A stretch of 64,000 bases of DNA from Heligmosomoides polygyrus polygyrus (lineage: Eukaryota; Nematoda; Chromadorea; Rhabditida; Heligmosomidae): contig OX377206.1 of NCBI GenBank assembly GCA_947396885.1, forward strand, positions 46,359,631-46,423,630, given 5' to 3'. This document shows, piece after piece, positions 51,503 to 63,184 of the stretch. Every line of letters begins with the position of its first letter. The first letter of the stretch is position 1. The notes beneath the pieces are model-generated. The model saw nothing but the letters and a program-made list of their open reading frames with translations. It searched no databases and was not told where the DNA came from. Made by a program: the position numbers and the translations under genes.

Positions 51503-53254
51503 TAATCAATACGTAAGTTGGACGACATCTAGGGCACGCCTTCTGAATGCTGACGCACGTAGAACCACGTCCAGTGTTCGCCTTTCGAATCTCTACCCAC
51601 GTTGGGCGACGTCTGCGGCACTTCTTCTGAACCCTGACGTACGTTGAACGACGTCTAGCCCCCCCCCTAATCATTACATAATTTGGACGGCGTCTGGGGC
51701 ACGCCTTCTGAATGCTGACGCACGTTGAACGACGTCCAGTGTTCGCCTTTTGAATCTCTACCCACGATGGGCGACATCTGCGGCACTTCTTCTGAACCCT
51801 GACGTACGTTGAACGACGTCTAGCTCCCCCCCCCCTAATCATGACGTAAGTTGGACGACGTCTAGGGCACGCCTTCTGAACGCTGACGCACATTGAAAGA
51901 CGTCCAGTGTTCGCTTTTTGAATCTCTACCCACGTTGGGCGACGTCTGCGGCACTTCTTCTGAACCTGAGGTAGTTGAACGACGTCTAGCTCCCCCCTAA
52001 TCATTACGTAAGTTGGACGACGTCTAGGGCACGCCTTCTGAATGCTGACGCACGTTGAACGACGTCCAGTGTTCGCCTTTTGAATCTCTACCCACGTTGG
52101 GCGACGTCTGCGGCATTTCTTCTGAACCGTGACATACGTTGAACGACGTCTAGCTCCCCCTCCTAATTATTACATAAGTTGGACGACGTCTAGGGCACGC
52201 CTTCTGAATCCCTATGCACCTTGGACGACGTCTAGAGCACGCATTCAAAATCCCCGACTCACGAAGGACGACGTCTAGGGTAGCCTTCTGAATGCTGACG
52301 CACGTTGAACGACGTCCAGTGTTCGCCTTTTGAATCTCTACCCACGCTGGGCGACGTCTGCGGCATTTCTTCTGAACCGTGACATACGTTGAACGACGTC
52401 TAGCTCCCCCTCCTAATTATTACATAAGTTGGACGACGTCTAGGGCACGCCTTCTGAATCCCTATGCACCTTGGACGACGTCTAGAGCACGCATTCAAAA
52501 TCCCCGACTCACGAAGGACGACGTCTAGGGCACGCCTTCTGAATGCTGACGCACGTTGAACGACGTCCAGTGTTCGCCTTTTGAATCTCTACCCACGCTG
52601 GGCGACGTCTGCGGCATTTCTTCTGAACCGTGACATACGTTGAACGACGTCTAGCTCCCCCTCCTAATTATTACATAAGTTGGACGACGTCTAGGGCACG
52701 CCTTCTGAATCACTATGCACCTTGGACGACGTCTAGAGCACGCATTCAAAATCCCCGACTCACGAAGGACGACGTCTAGGGTAGCCTTCTGAATGCTGAC
52801 GCACGTTGAACGACGTCCAGTGTTCGCCTTTTGAATCTCTACCCACGTTGGGCGACGTCTGCGGCACTTCTTCTGAACCTGAGGTAGTTGAACGACGTCT
52901 AGCCCCCCCCCCCCTAATCATTACGTAAGTTGGACGACGTCTAGGGCACGCCTTCTGAATCCCTATGCACCTTGGACGACGTCTAGGGCACGCATTCAAA
53001 ATCTCCGACTCACGAAGGACGACGTCTGCGGCACTTCTTCTGAACCCTGACGTACGTTGAACGACGTCTAGCTCCCCCCCCCCCCTAATCATTACGTAAG
53101 TTGGACGACGTCTAGGGCACGCCTTCTGAATCCCTATGCACCTTGGACGACGTCTAGGGCACGCATTCAAAATCTCCGACTCACGAAGGACGACGTCTGC
53201 GGCACTTCTTCTGAACCCTGACGTACGTTGAACGACGTCTAGCTCCCCCCCCCC
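51503..53254 (+). repeat. 1.75-kb HOR, copy 2
   Basis: 1,752 bp with the same marks as copy 1: cacgatggg (51,769), cgctttttg (51,912), gaatcactatg (52,710), and the next taatcaatacg D at 53,255. The following sequence starts a third copy that departs after about 54.0 kb. Confidence 0.86.
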
Positions 53255-54455
53255 TAATCAATACGTAAGTTGGACGACATCTAGGGCACGCCTTCTGAAT
53301 GCTGACGCACGTAGAACCACGTCCAGTGTTCGCCTTTCGAATCTCTACCCACGTTGGGCGACGTCTGCGGCACTTCTTCTGAACCCTGACGTACGTTGAA
53401 CGACGTCTAGCCCCCCCCCTAATCATTACATAATTTGGACGGCGTCTGGGGCACGCCTTCTGAATGCTGACGCACGTTGAACGACGTCCAGTGTTCGCCT
53501 TTTGAATCTCTACCCACGATGGGCGACATCTGCGGCACTTCTTCTGAACCCTGACGTACGTTGAACGACGTCTAGCTCCCCCCCCTAATCATGACGTAAG
53601 TTGGACGACGTCTAGGGCACGCCTTCTGAACGCTGACGCACATTGAAAGACGTCCAGTGTTCGCCTTTTGAATCTCTACCCACGTTGGGCGACGTCTGCG
53701 GCACTTCTTCTGAACCTGAGGTAGTTGAACGACGTCTAGCTCCCCCCTAATCATTACGTAAGTTGGACGACGTCTAGGGCACGCCTTCTGAATGCTGACG
53801 CACGTTGAACGACGTCCAGTGTTCGCCTTTTGAATCTCTACCCACGTTGGGCGACGTCTGCGGCATTTCTTCTGAACCGTGACATACGTTGAACGACGTC
53901 TAGCTCCCCCTCCTAATTATTACATAAGTTGGACGACGTCTAGGGCACGCCTTCTGAATCCCTATGTACCTTGGACGACGTCTAGAGCACGCATTCAAAA
54001 TCCCCGACTCACGAAGGACGACGTCTAGGGTAGCCTTCTGAATGCTGACGCACGTTGAACGACGTCCAGTGTTCGCCTTTTGAATCTCTACCCACGCTGG
54101 GCGACGTCTGCGGCATTTCTTCTGAACCGTGACATACGTTGAACGACGTCTAGCTCCCCCTCCTAATTATTACATAAGTTGGACGACGTCTAGGGCACGC
54201 CTTCTGAATCCCTATGCACCTTGGACGACGTCTAGAGCACGCATTCAAAATCCCCGACTCACGAAGGACGACGTCTAGGGTAGCCTTCTGAATGCTGACG
54301 CACGTTGAACGACGTCCAGTGTTCGCCTTTTGAATCTCTACCCACGCTGGGCGACGTCTGCGGCATTTCTTCTGAACCGTGACATACGTTGAACGACGTC
54401 TAGCTCCCCCTCCTAATTATTACATAAGTTGGACGACGTCTAGGGCACGCCTTCT
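53255..54455 (+). repeat. Start of a third 1.75-kb HOR copy, running into 250-bp 6-mers
   Basis: taatcaatacg D, GGCGTC D and cacgatggg B (53,517) as in the two preceding copies, followed by 250-bp 6-mers with TCTAGA-bearing E up to the gaatcactatg E at 54,456. One E reads cctatgtacc near 53,960. Confidence 0.8.
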
Positions 54456-57400
54456 GAATCACTATGCACCTTGGACGACGTCTAGAGCACGCATTCAAAA
54501 TCCCCGACTCACGAAGGACGACGTCTAGGGTAGCCTTCTGAATGCTGACGCACGTTGAACGACGTCCAGTGTTCGCCTTTTGAATCTCTACCCACGCTGG
54601 GCGACGTCTGCGGCATTTCTTCTGAACCGTGACATACGTTGAACGACGTCTAGCCCCCCCCCCCCACCTAATCATTACGTAGGTGGGACGACGTCTAGGG
54701 TACGCCTTCTGAATCCCTATGCACCTTGGACGACGTCTAGGGCACGCCTTCTGAATGCTGACGCACGTTGAACGACGTCCAGTGTTCGCCTTTTGAATCT
54801 CTACCCACGTTGGGCGACGTCTGCGGCATTTCTTCTGAACCGTGACATACGTTGAACGACGTCTTGCCCCCTCCCCCCACCTAATCATTACGTAGGTGGG
54901 ACGACGTCCAGGGTACGTCTTCTGAATCCCTATGCACCTTGGACGACGTCTAGGGCACGCCTTCTGAATGCTGACGCACGTTGAACGACGTCCAGTGTTC
55001 GCCTTTTGAATCTCTACCCACGCTGGGCGACGTCTGCGGCATTTCTTCTGAACCGTGACATACGTTGAACGACGTCTAGCCCCCCCCCCCCCACCTAATC
55101 ATTACGTAGGTGGGACGACGTCTAGGGTACGCCTTCTGAATCCCTATGCACCTTGGACGACGTCTAGGGCACGCCTTCTGAATGCTGACGCACGTTGAAC
55201 GACGTCCAGTGTTCGCCTTTTGAATCTCTACCCACGTTGGGCGACGTCTGCGGCATTTCTTCTGAACCGTGACATACGTTGAACGACGTCTTGCCCCCTC
55301 CCCCCACCTAATCATTACGTAGGTGGGACGACGTCCAGGGTACGTCTTCTGAATCCCTATGCACCTTGGACGACGTCTAGGGCACGCCTTCTGAATGCTG
55401 ACGCACGTTGAACGACGTCCAGGGTTCGCCTTTTGAATGCTGACGCACGTTGAACGACGTCCAGTGTTCGCCTTTTGAATCTCTACCCACGTTGGGCGAC
55501 GTCTGCGGCACTTCTTCTGAATCTGAGGTAGTTGAACGACGTCTAGCCCCCCCCCTAGTCATTTCATAATTTGGACGACGTCAAGGGCACGCCTTCTGAA
55601 TCCCTATGCACCTTGGACGACGTCTAGGGCACGCATTCAAAATCCCCGACTCACGAAGGACGACGTCTAGGGTAGCCTTCTGAATGCTCACGCACGTTGA
55701 ACGACGTCCAGTGTTCGCCTTTTGAATCTCTACCCACGTTGGGCGACGTCTGCGGCACTTCTTCTTAATCTGAGGTAGTTGAACGACGTCTAGCCCCCCC
55801 CCTAGTCATTACATAATTTGGACGACGTCTGGGGCACGCCTTCTGAATGCTGACGCACGTTGAACGACGTCCAGTGTTCGCCTTTTGAATCTCTACCCAC
55901 GTTGGGCGACGTCTGCGGCACTTCTTCTGAACCCTGACGTACGTTGAACGACGTCTAGCCCCCCCCCCCAATCATTACGTAAGTTGGACGATGTCTAGGG
56001 CACGCCTTCTGAATGCTGACGCACGTTGAACGACGTCCAGTGTTCGCCTTTTGAATCTCTACCCACGTTGGGCGACGTCTGCGGCATTTCTTCTGAACCC
56101 TGACGTACGTTGAACGACGTCTAGCCCCCCCCCAATCATTACGTAAGTTGGACGATGTCTAGGGCACGCCTTCTGAATGCTGACGCACGTTGAACGACGT
56201 CCAGTGTTCGCCTTTTGAATCTCTACCCACGTTGGGCGACGTCTGCGGCACTTCTTCTGAACCCTGACGTACGTTGAACGACGTCTAGCCCCCCCCCCTA
56301 ATCATTACATAATTTGGACGGCGTCTGGGGCACGCCTTCTGAATGCTGACGCACGTTGAACGACGTCCAGTGTTCGCCTTTTGAATCTCTACCCACGATG
56401 GGCGACATCTGCGGCACTTCTTCTGAACCCTGACGTACGTTGAACGACGTCTAGCTCCCCCCCCCCTAATCATGACGTAAGTTGGACGACGTCTAGGGCA
56501 CGCCTTCTGAACGCTGACGCACATTGAAAGACGTCCAGTGTTCGCCTTTTGAATCTCTACCCACGTTGGGCGACGTCTGCGGCACTTCTTCTGAACCTGA
56601 GGTAGTTGAACGACGTCTAGCTCCCCCCTAATCATTACGTAAGTTGGACGACGTCTAGGGCACGCCTTCTGAATGCTGACGCACGTTGAACGACGTCCAG
56701 TGTTCGCCTTTTGAATCTCTACCCACGTTGGGCGACGTCTGCGGCATTTCTTCTGAACCGTGACATACGTTGAACGACGTCTAGCTCCCCCTCCTAATTA
56801 TTACATAAGTTGGACGACGTCTAGGGCACGCCTTCTGAATCCCTATGCACCTTGGACGACGTCTAGAGCACGCATTCAAAATCCCCGACTCACGAAGGAC
56901 GACGTCTAGGGTAGCCTTCTGAATGCTGACGCACGTTGAACGACGTCCAGTGTTCGCCTTTTGAATCTCTACCCACGCTGGGCGACGTCTGCGGCATTTC
57001 TTCTGAACCGTGACATACGTTGAACGACGTCTAGCTCCCCCTCCTAATTATTACATAAGTTGGACGACGTCTAGGGCACGCCTTCTGAATCCCTATCTAC
57101 CTTGGACGACGTCTAGAGCACGCATTCAAAATCCCCGACTCACGAAGGACGACGTCTAGGGTAGCCTTCTGAATGCTGACGCACGTTGAACGACGTCCAG
57201 TGTTCGCCTTTTGAATCTCTACCCACGCTGGGCGACGTCTGCGGCATTTCTTCTGAACCGTGACATACGTTGAACGACGTCTAGCTCCCCCTCCTAATTA
57301 TTACATAAGTTGGACGACGTCTAGGGCACGCCTTCTGAATCCCTATGCACCTTGGACGACGTCTAGAGCACGCATTCAAAATCCCCGACTCACGAAGGAC

Positions 57401-58830
57401 GACGTCTAGGGTAGCCTTCTGAATGCTGACGCACGTTGAACGACGTCCAGTGTTCGCCTTTTGAATCTCTACCCACGCTGGGCGACGTCTGCGGCATTTC
57501 TTCTGAACCGTGACATACGTTGAACGACGTCTAGCTCCCCCTCCTAATTATTACATAAGTTGGACGACGTCTAGGGCACGCCTTCTGAATCACTATGCAC
57601 CTTGGACGACGTCTAGAGCACGCATTCAAAATCCCCGACTCACGAAGGACGACGTCTAGGGTAGCCTTCTGAATGCTGACGCACGTTGAACGACGTCCAG
57701 TGTTCGCCTTTTGAATCTCTACCCACGCTGGGCGACGTCTGCGGCATTTCTTCTGAACCGTGACATACGTTGAACGACGTCTAGCCCCCCCCCCCCACCT
57801 AATCATTACGTAGGTGGGACGACGTCTAGGGTACGCCTTCTGAATCCCTATGCACCTTGGACGACGTCTAGGGCACGCCTTCTGAATGCTGACGCACGTT
57901 GAACGACGTCCAGTGTTCGCCTTTTGAATCTCTACCCACGTTGGGCGACGTCTGCGGCATTTCTTCTGAACCGTGACATACGTTGAACGACGTCTTGCCC
58001 CCTCCCCCCACCTAATCATTACGTAGGTGGGACGACGTCCAGGGTACGTCTTCTGAATCCCTATGCACCTTGGACGACGTCTAGGGCACGCCTTCTGAAT
58101 GCTGACGCACGTTGAACGACGTCCAGGGTTCGCCTTTTGAATGCTGACGCACGTTGAACGACGTCCAGTGTTCGCCTTTTGAATCTCTACCCACGTTGGG
58201 CGACGTCTGCGGCACTTCTTCTGAATCTGAGGTAGTTGAACGACGTCTAGCCCCCCCCTAGTCATTTCATAATTTGGACGACGTCAAGGGCACGCCTTCT
58301 GAATCCCTATGCACCTTGGACGACGTCTAGGGCACGCATTCAAAATCCCCGACTCACGAAGGACGACGTCTAGGGTAGCCTTCTGAATGCTCACGCACGT
58401 TGAACGACGTCCAGTGTTCGCCTTTTGAATCTCTACCCACGTTGGGCGACGTCTGCGGCACTTCTTCTTAATCTGAGGTAGTTGAACGACGTCTAGCCCC
58501 CCCCCCCCTAGTCATTACATAATTTGGACGACGTCTGGGGCACGCCTTCTGAATGCTGACGCACGTTGAACGACGTCCAGTGTTCGCCTTTTGAATCTCT
58601 ACCCACGTTGGGCGACGTCTGCGGCACTTCTTCTGAACCCTGACGTACGTTGAACGACGTCTAGCCCCCCCCCCCCAATCATTACGTAAGTTGGACGATG
58701 TCTAGGGCACGCCTTCTGAATGCTGACGCACGTTGAACGACGTCCAGTGTTCGCCTTTTGAATCTCTACCCACGTTGGGCGACGTCTGCGGCATTTCTTC
58801 TGAACCCTGACGTACGTTGAACGACGTCTA
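54456..58830 (+). repeat. 2.7-3.1-kb tandem duplication
   Basis: E gaatcactatg at 54,456 and 57,587 (offset 3,131) and D gacgtcaaggg at 55,579 and 58,282 (offset 2,703) define two copies. The offset falls because copy 1 contains an internal duplication of about 427 bp, marked by C with gtcttgccccctccc at 54,861 and 55,288; copy 2 has it once (about 57,980). Both end with B cttcttcttaatc and long C-runs before acc. Between them lie the GGCGTC D, the cacgatggg B (56,395) and a run of 250-bp 6-mers (56.68-57.6 kb). Confidence 0.82.
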
Positions 58831-60740
58831 GCCCCCCCCCCCCCCCCACCTAATCATTACGTAGGTGGGACGACGTCTAGGGTACGCCTTCTGAATCCCT
58901 ATGCACCTTGGACGACGTCTAGGGCACGCATTCAAAATCCCCGACTCACGAAGGACGACGTCTAGGGTAGCCTTCTGAATGCTGACGCACGTTGAACGAC
59001 GTCCAGTGTTCGCCTTTTGAATCTCTACCCACGTTGGGCGACGTCTGCGGCATTTCTTCTGAACCCTGACGTACGTTGAACGACGTCTAGCTCCCCCCCC
59101 CCCCAATCATTACGTAAGTTGGACGATGTCTAGGGCACGCCTTCTGAATGCTGACGCACGTTGAACGACGTCCAGTGTTCGCCTTTTGAATCTCTACCCA
59201 CGTTGGGCGACGTCTGCGGCATTTCTTCTGAACCCTGACGTACGTTGAACGACGTCTAGCCCCCCCCCCCCCCACCTAATCATTACGTAGGTGGGACGAC
59301 GTCTAGGGTACGCCTTCTGAATCCCTATGCACCTTGGACGACGTCTAGGGCACGCATTCAAAATCCCCGACTCACGAAGGACGACGTCTAGGGTAGCCTT
59401 CTGAATGCTGACGCACGTTGAACGACGTCCAGTGTTCGCCTTTTGAATCTCTACCCACGTTGGGCGACGTCTGCGGCATTTCTTCTGAACCCTGACGTAC
59501 GTTGAACGACGTCTAGCCCCCCCCCACCTAATCATTACGTAGGTGGGACGACGTCTAGGGTACGCCTTCTGAATCCCTATGCACCTTGGACGACGTCTAG
59601 GGCACGCCTTCTGAATGCTGACGCACGTTGAACGACGTCCAATGTTCGCCTTTTGAATCTCTACCCGCGTTGGGCGACGTCTGCGGCACTTCTTCTGAAC
59701 CCTGACGTACGTTGAACGACGTCTGCCCCCCCCCCTAATCATTACGTAAGTTGGGCGACGTCTAGGGCACGCCTTCTGAATGCTCACGCACGTTGAACGA
59801 CGTCCAGTGTTCGCCTTTTGAATCTCTACCCACGTTGGGCGACGTCTGCGGCACTTCTTCTGAACCTGAGGTAGTTGAACGACGTCTAGCCCCCCCCCCT
59901 AATCATTACGTAAGTTGGACGACGTCTAGGGCACGCCTTCTGAATCCCTATGCACCTTGGACGACGTCTAGGGCACGCATTCAAAATCTCCGACTCACGA
60001 AGGACGACGTCTGCGGCACTTCTTCTGAACCCTGACGTACGTTGAACGACGTCTAGCTCCCCCCCCCCCTAATCATTACGTAAGTTGGACGACGTCTAGG
60101 GCACGCCTTCTGAATCCCTATGCACCTTGGACGACGTCTAGGGCACGCATTCAAAATCTCCGACTCACGAAGGACGACGTCTGCGGCACTTCTTCTGAAC
60201 CCTGACGTACGTTGAACGACGTCTAGCTCCCCCCCCCCCTAATCAATACGTAAGTTGGACGACATCTAGGGCACGCCTTCTGAATGCTGACGCACGTAGA
60301 ACCACGTCCAGTGTTCGCCTTTCGAATCTCTACCCACGTTGGGCGACGTCTGCGGCACTTCTTCTGAACCCTGACGTACGTTGAACGACGTCTAGCCCCC
60401 CCCCTAATCATTACATAATTTGGACGGCGTCTGGGGCACGCCTTCTGAATGCTGACGCACGTTGAACGACGTCCAGTGTTCGCCTTTTGAATCTCTACCC
60501 ACGATGGGCGACATCTGCGGCACTTCTTCTGAACCCTGACGTACGTTGAACGACGTCTAGCTCCCCCCCCCCTAATCATGACGTAAGTTGGACGACGTCT
60601 AGGGCACGCCTTCTGAACGCTGACGCACATTGAAAGACGTCCAGTGTTCGCCTTTTGAATCTCTACCCACGTTGGGCGACGTCTGCGGCACTTCTTCTGA
60701 ACCTGAGGTAGTTGAACGACGTCTAGCTCCCCCCTAATCA
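58831..60740 (+). repeat. Mixed blocks with long C-runs, homologous to 46.9-49 kb
   Basis: C-run of 16 at 58,832-58,847 and of 14 near 59,260. Order and marks (ccaatgttcg A at 59,640, gtctgccccc C, F*, taatcaatacg D at 60,240, cacgatggg B at 60,501) follow 46.9-49.7 kb, partly at an offset of about 11,847 and with segments missing. No gene seen. Confidence 0.78.
58832..58847 (+). repeat. Cytosine run of 16
   Basis: Joint longest homopolymer found, in a C monomer followed by acc and a taggtggg-form D. The related C monomers nearby carry runs of about 9 to 14. Confidence 0.92.
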
Positions 60741-63184
60741 TTACGTAAGTTGGACGACGTCTAGGGCACGCCTTCTGAATGCTGACGCACGTTGAACGAC
60801 GTCCAGTGTTCGCCTTTTGAATCTCTACCCAGGTTGGGCGACGTCTGCGGCATTTCTTCTGAACCGTGACATACGTTGAACGACGTCTAGCTCCCCCTCC
60901 TAATTATTACATAAGTTGGACGACGTCTAGGGCACGCCTTCTGAATCCCTATGCACCTTGGACGACGTCTAGAGCACGCATTCAAAATCCCCGACTCACG
61001 AAGGACGACGTCTAGGGTAGCCTTCTGAATGCTGACGCAGGTTGAACGACGTCCAGTGTTCGCCTTTTGAATCTCTACCCACGCTGGGCGACGTCTGCGG
61101 CATTTCTTCTGAACCGTGACATACGTTGAACGACGTCTAGCTCCCCCTCCTAATTATTACATAAGTTGGACGACGTCTAGGGCACGCCTTCTGAATCCCT
61201 ATGTACCTTGGACGACGTCTAGAGCACGCATTCAAAATCCCCGAATCACGAAGGACGACGTCTAGGGTAGCCTTCTGAATGCTGACGCACGTTGAACGAC
61301 GTCCAGTGTTCGCCTTTTGAATCTCTACCCACGCTGGGCGACGTCTGCGGCATTTCTTCTGAACCGTGACATACGTTGAACGACGTCTAGCTCCCCCTCC
61401 TAATTATTACCTAAGTTGGACGACGTCTAGGGCACGCCTTCTGAATCCCTATGCACCTTGGACGACGTCTAGAGCACGCATTCAAAATCCCCGACTCACG
61501 AAGGACGACGTCTAGGGTAGCCTTCTGAATGCTGACGCACGTTGAACGACGTCCAGTGTTCGCCTTTTGAATCTCTACCCACGTTGGGCGACGTCTGCGG
61601 CACTTCTTCTGAACCTGAGGTAGTTGAACGACGTCTAGCTCCCCCCTAATCATTACGTAAGTTGGACGACGTCTAGGGCACGCCTTCTGAATGCTGACGC
61701 ACGTTGAACGACGTCCAGTGTTCGCCTTTTGAATCTCTACCCACGTTGGGCGACGTCTGCGGCATTTCTTCTGAACCGTGACATACGTTGAACGACGTCT
61801 AGCTCCCCCTCCTAATTATTACATAAGTTGGACGACATCTAGGGCACGCCTTCTGAATGCTGACGCACGTTGAACGACGTCCAGTGTTCGCCTTTTGAAT
61901 CTCTACCCACGCTGGGCGATGTCTGCGGCACTTCTTCTGAACCCTGACGTACGTTGAACGACGCCTAGCTCCCCCCTAATCATTACGTAAGTTGGACGAC
62001 GTCTAGGGCACGCCTTCTGAATGCTGACGCACGTTGAACGACGTCCAGTGTTCGCCTTTTGAATCTCTACCCACGTTGGGCGACGTCTGCGGCATTTCTT
62101 CTGAACCGTGACATACGTTGAACGACGTCTAGCCCCCCCCCCCACCTAATCATTACGTAGGTGGGACGACGTCTAGGGTACGCATTCAAAATCCCCGACT
62201 CACGAAGGACGACGTCTAGGGTAGCCTTCTGAATGCTGACGCACGTTGAACGACGTCCAGGGCACGCCTTTTGAATCTCTACCCACGTTGGGCGACGTCT
62301 GCGGCACTTCTTCTGAATCTGAGGTAGTTGAACGACGTCTAGCCCCCCCCCCTAGTCATCACATAATTTGGACGACGTCTAGGGCACGCATTCAAAATCC
62401 CCGACTCACGAAGGACGACGTCTAGGGCACGCCTTCTGAATGCTGACGCACGTTGAACGACGTCCAGTGTTCGCCTTTTGAATCTCTACCCACGTTGGGC
62501 GACGTCTGCGGCACTTCTTCTGAATCTGAGGTAGTTGAACGACGTCTAGCCCCCCCCCCCCTAGTCATCACATAATTTGGACGACGTCTAGGGCACGCAT
62601 TCAAAATCCCCGACTCACGAAGGACGACGTCTAGGGTAGCCTTCTGAATGCTGACGCACGTTGAACGACGTCCAGGGCACGCCTTCTGAATGCTGACGCA
62701 CGTAGAACCACGTCCAGTGTTCGCCTTTCGAATCTCTACCCACGTTGGGCGACGTCTGCGGCACTTCTTCTGAACCCTGACGTACGTTGAACGACGTCTA
62801 GCCCCCCCCCCTAATCATTACATAATTTGGACGGCGTCTGGGGCACGCCTTCTGAATGCTGACGCACGTTGAACGACGTCCAGTGTTCGCCTTTTGAATC
62901 TCTACCCACGTTGGGCGACATCTGCGGCACTTCTTCTGAACCCTGACGTACGTTGAACGACGTCTAGCTCCCCCCCCCCCTAATCATGACGTAAGTTGGA
63001 CGACGTCTAGGGCACGCCTTCTGAACGCTGACGCACATTGAAAGACGTCCAGTGTTCGCCTTTTGAATCTCTACCCACGTTGGGCGACGTCTGCGGCACT
63101 TCTTCTGAACCTGAGGTAGTTGAACGACGTCTAGCTCCCCCCTAATCATTACGTAAGTTGGACGACGTCTAGGGCACGCCTTCT
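60741..63184 (+). repeat. 250-bp 6-mers and short blocks, homologous to 41.8-45.1 kb
   Basis: Matches the earlier domain at an offset of 17,900-17,901: C' 43,711/61,611, C with gcctagctccc 44,061/61,962, D with gtcatcac 44,455/62,356. Here an extra block of about 213 bp repeats the gtcatcac D (62,569), after which the offset becomes about 18,114 (gtagaaccacgtcc A 44,590/62,704). Confidence 0.82.
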
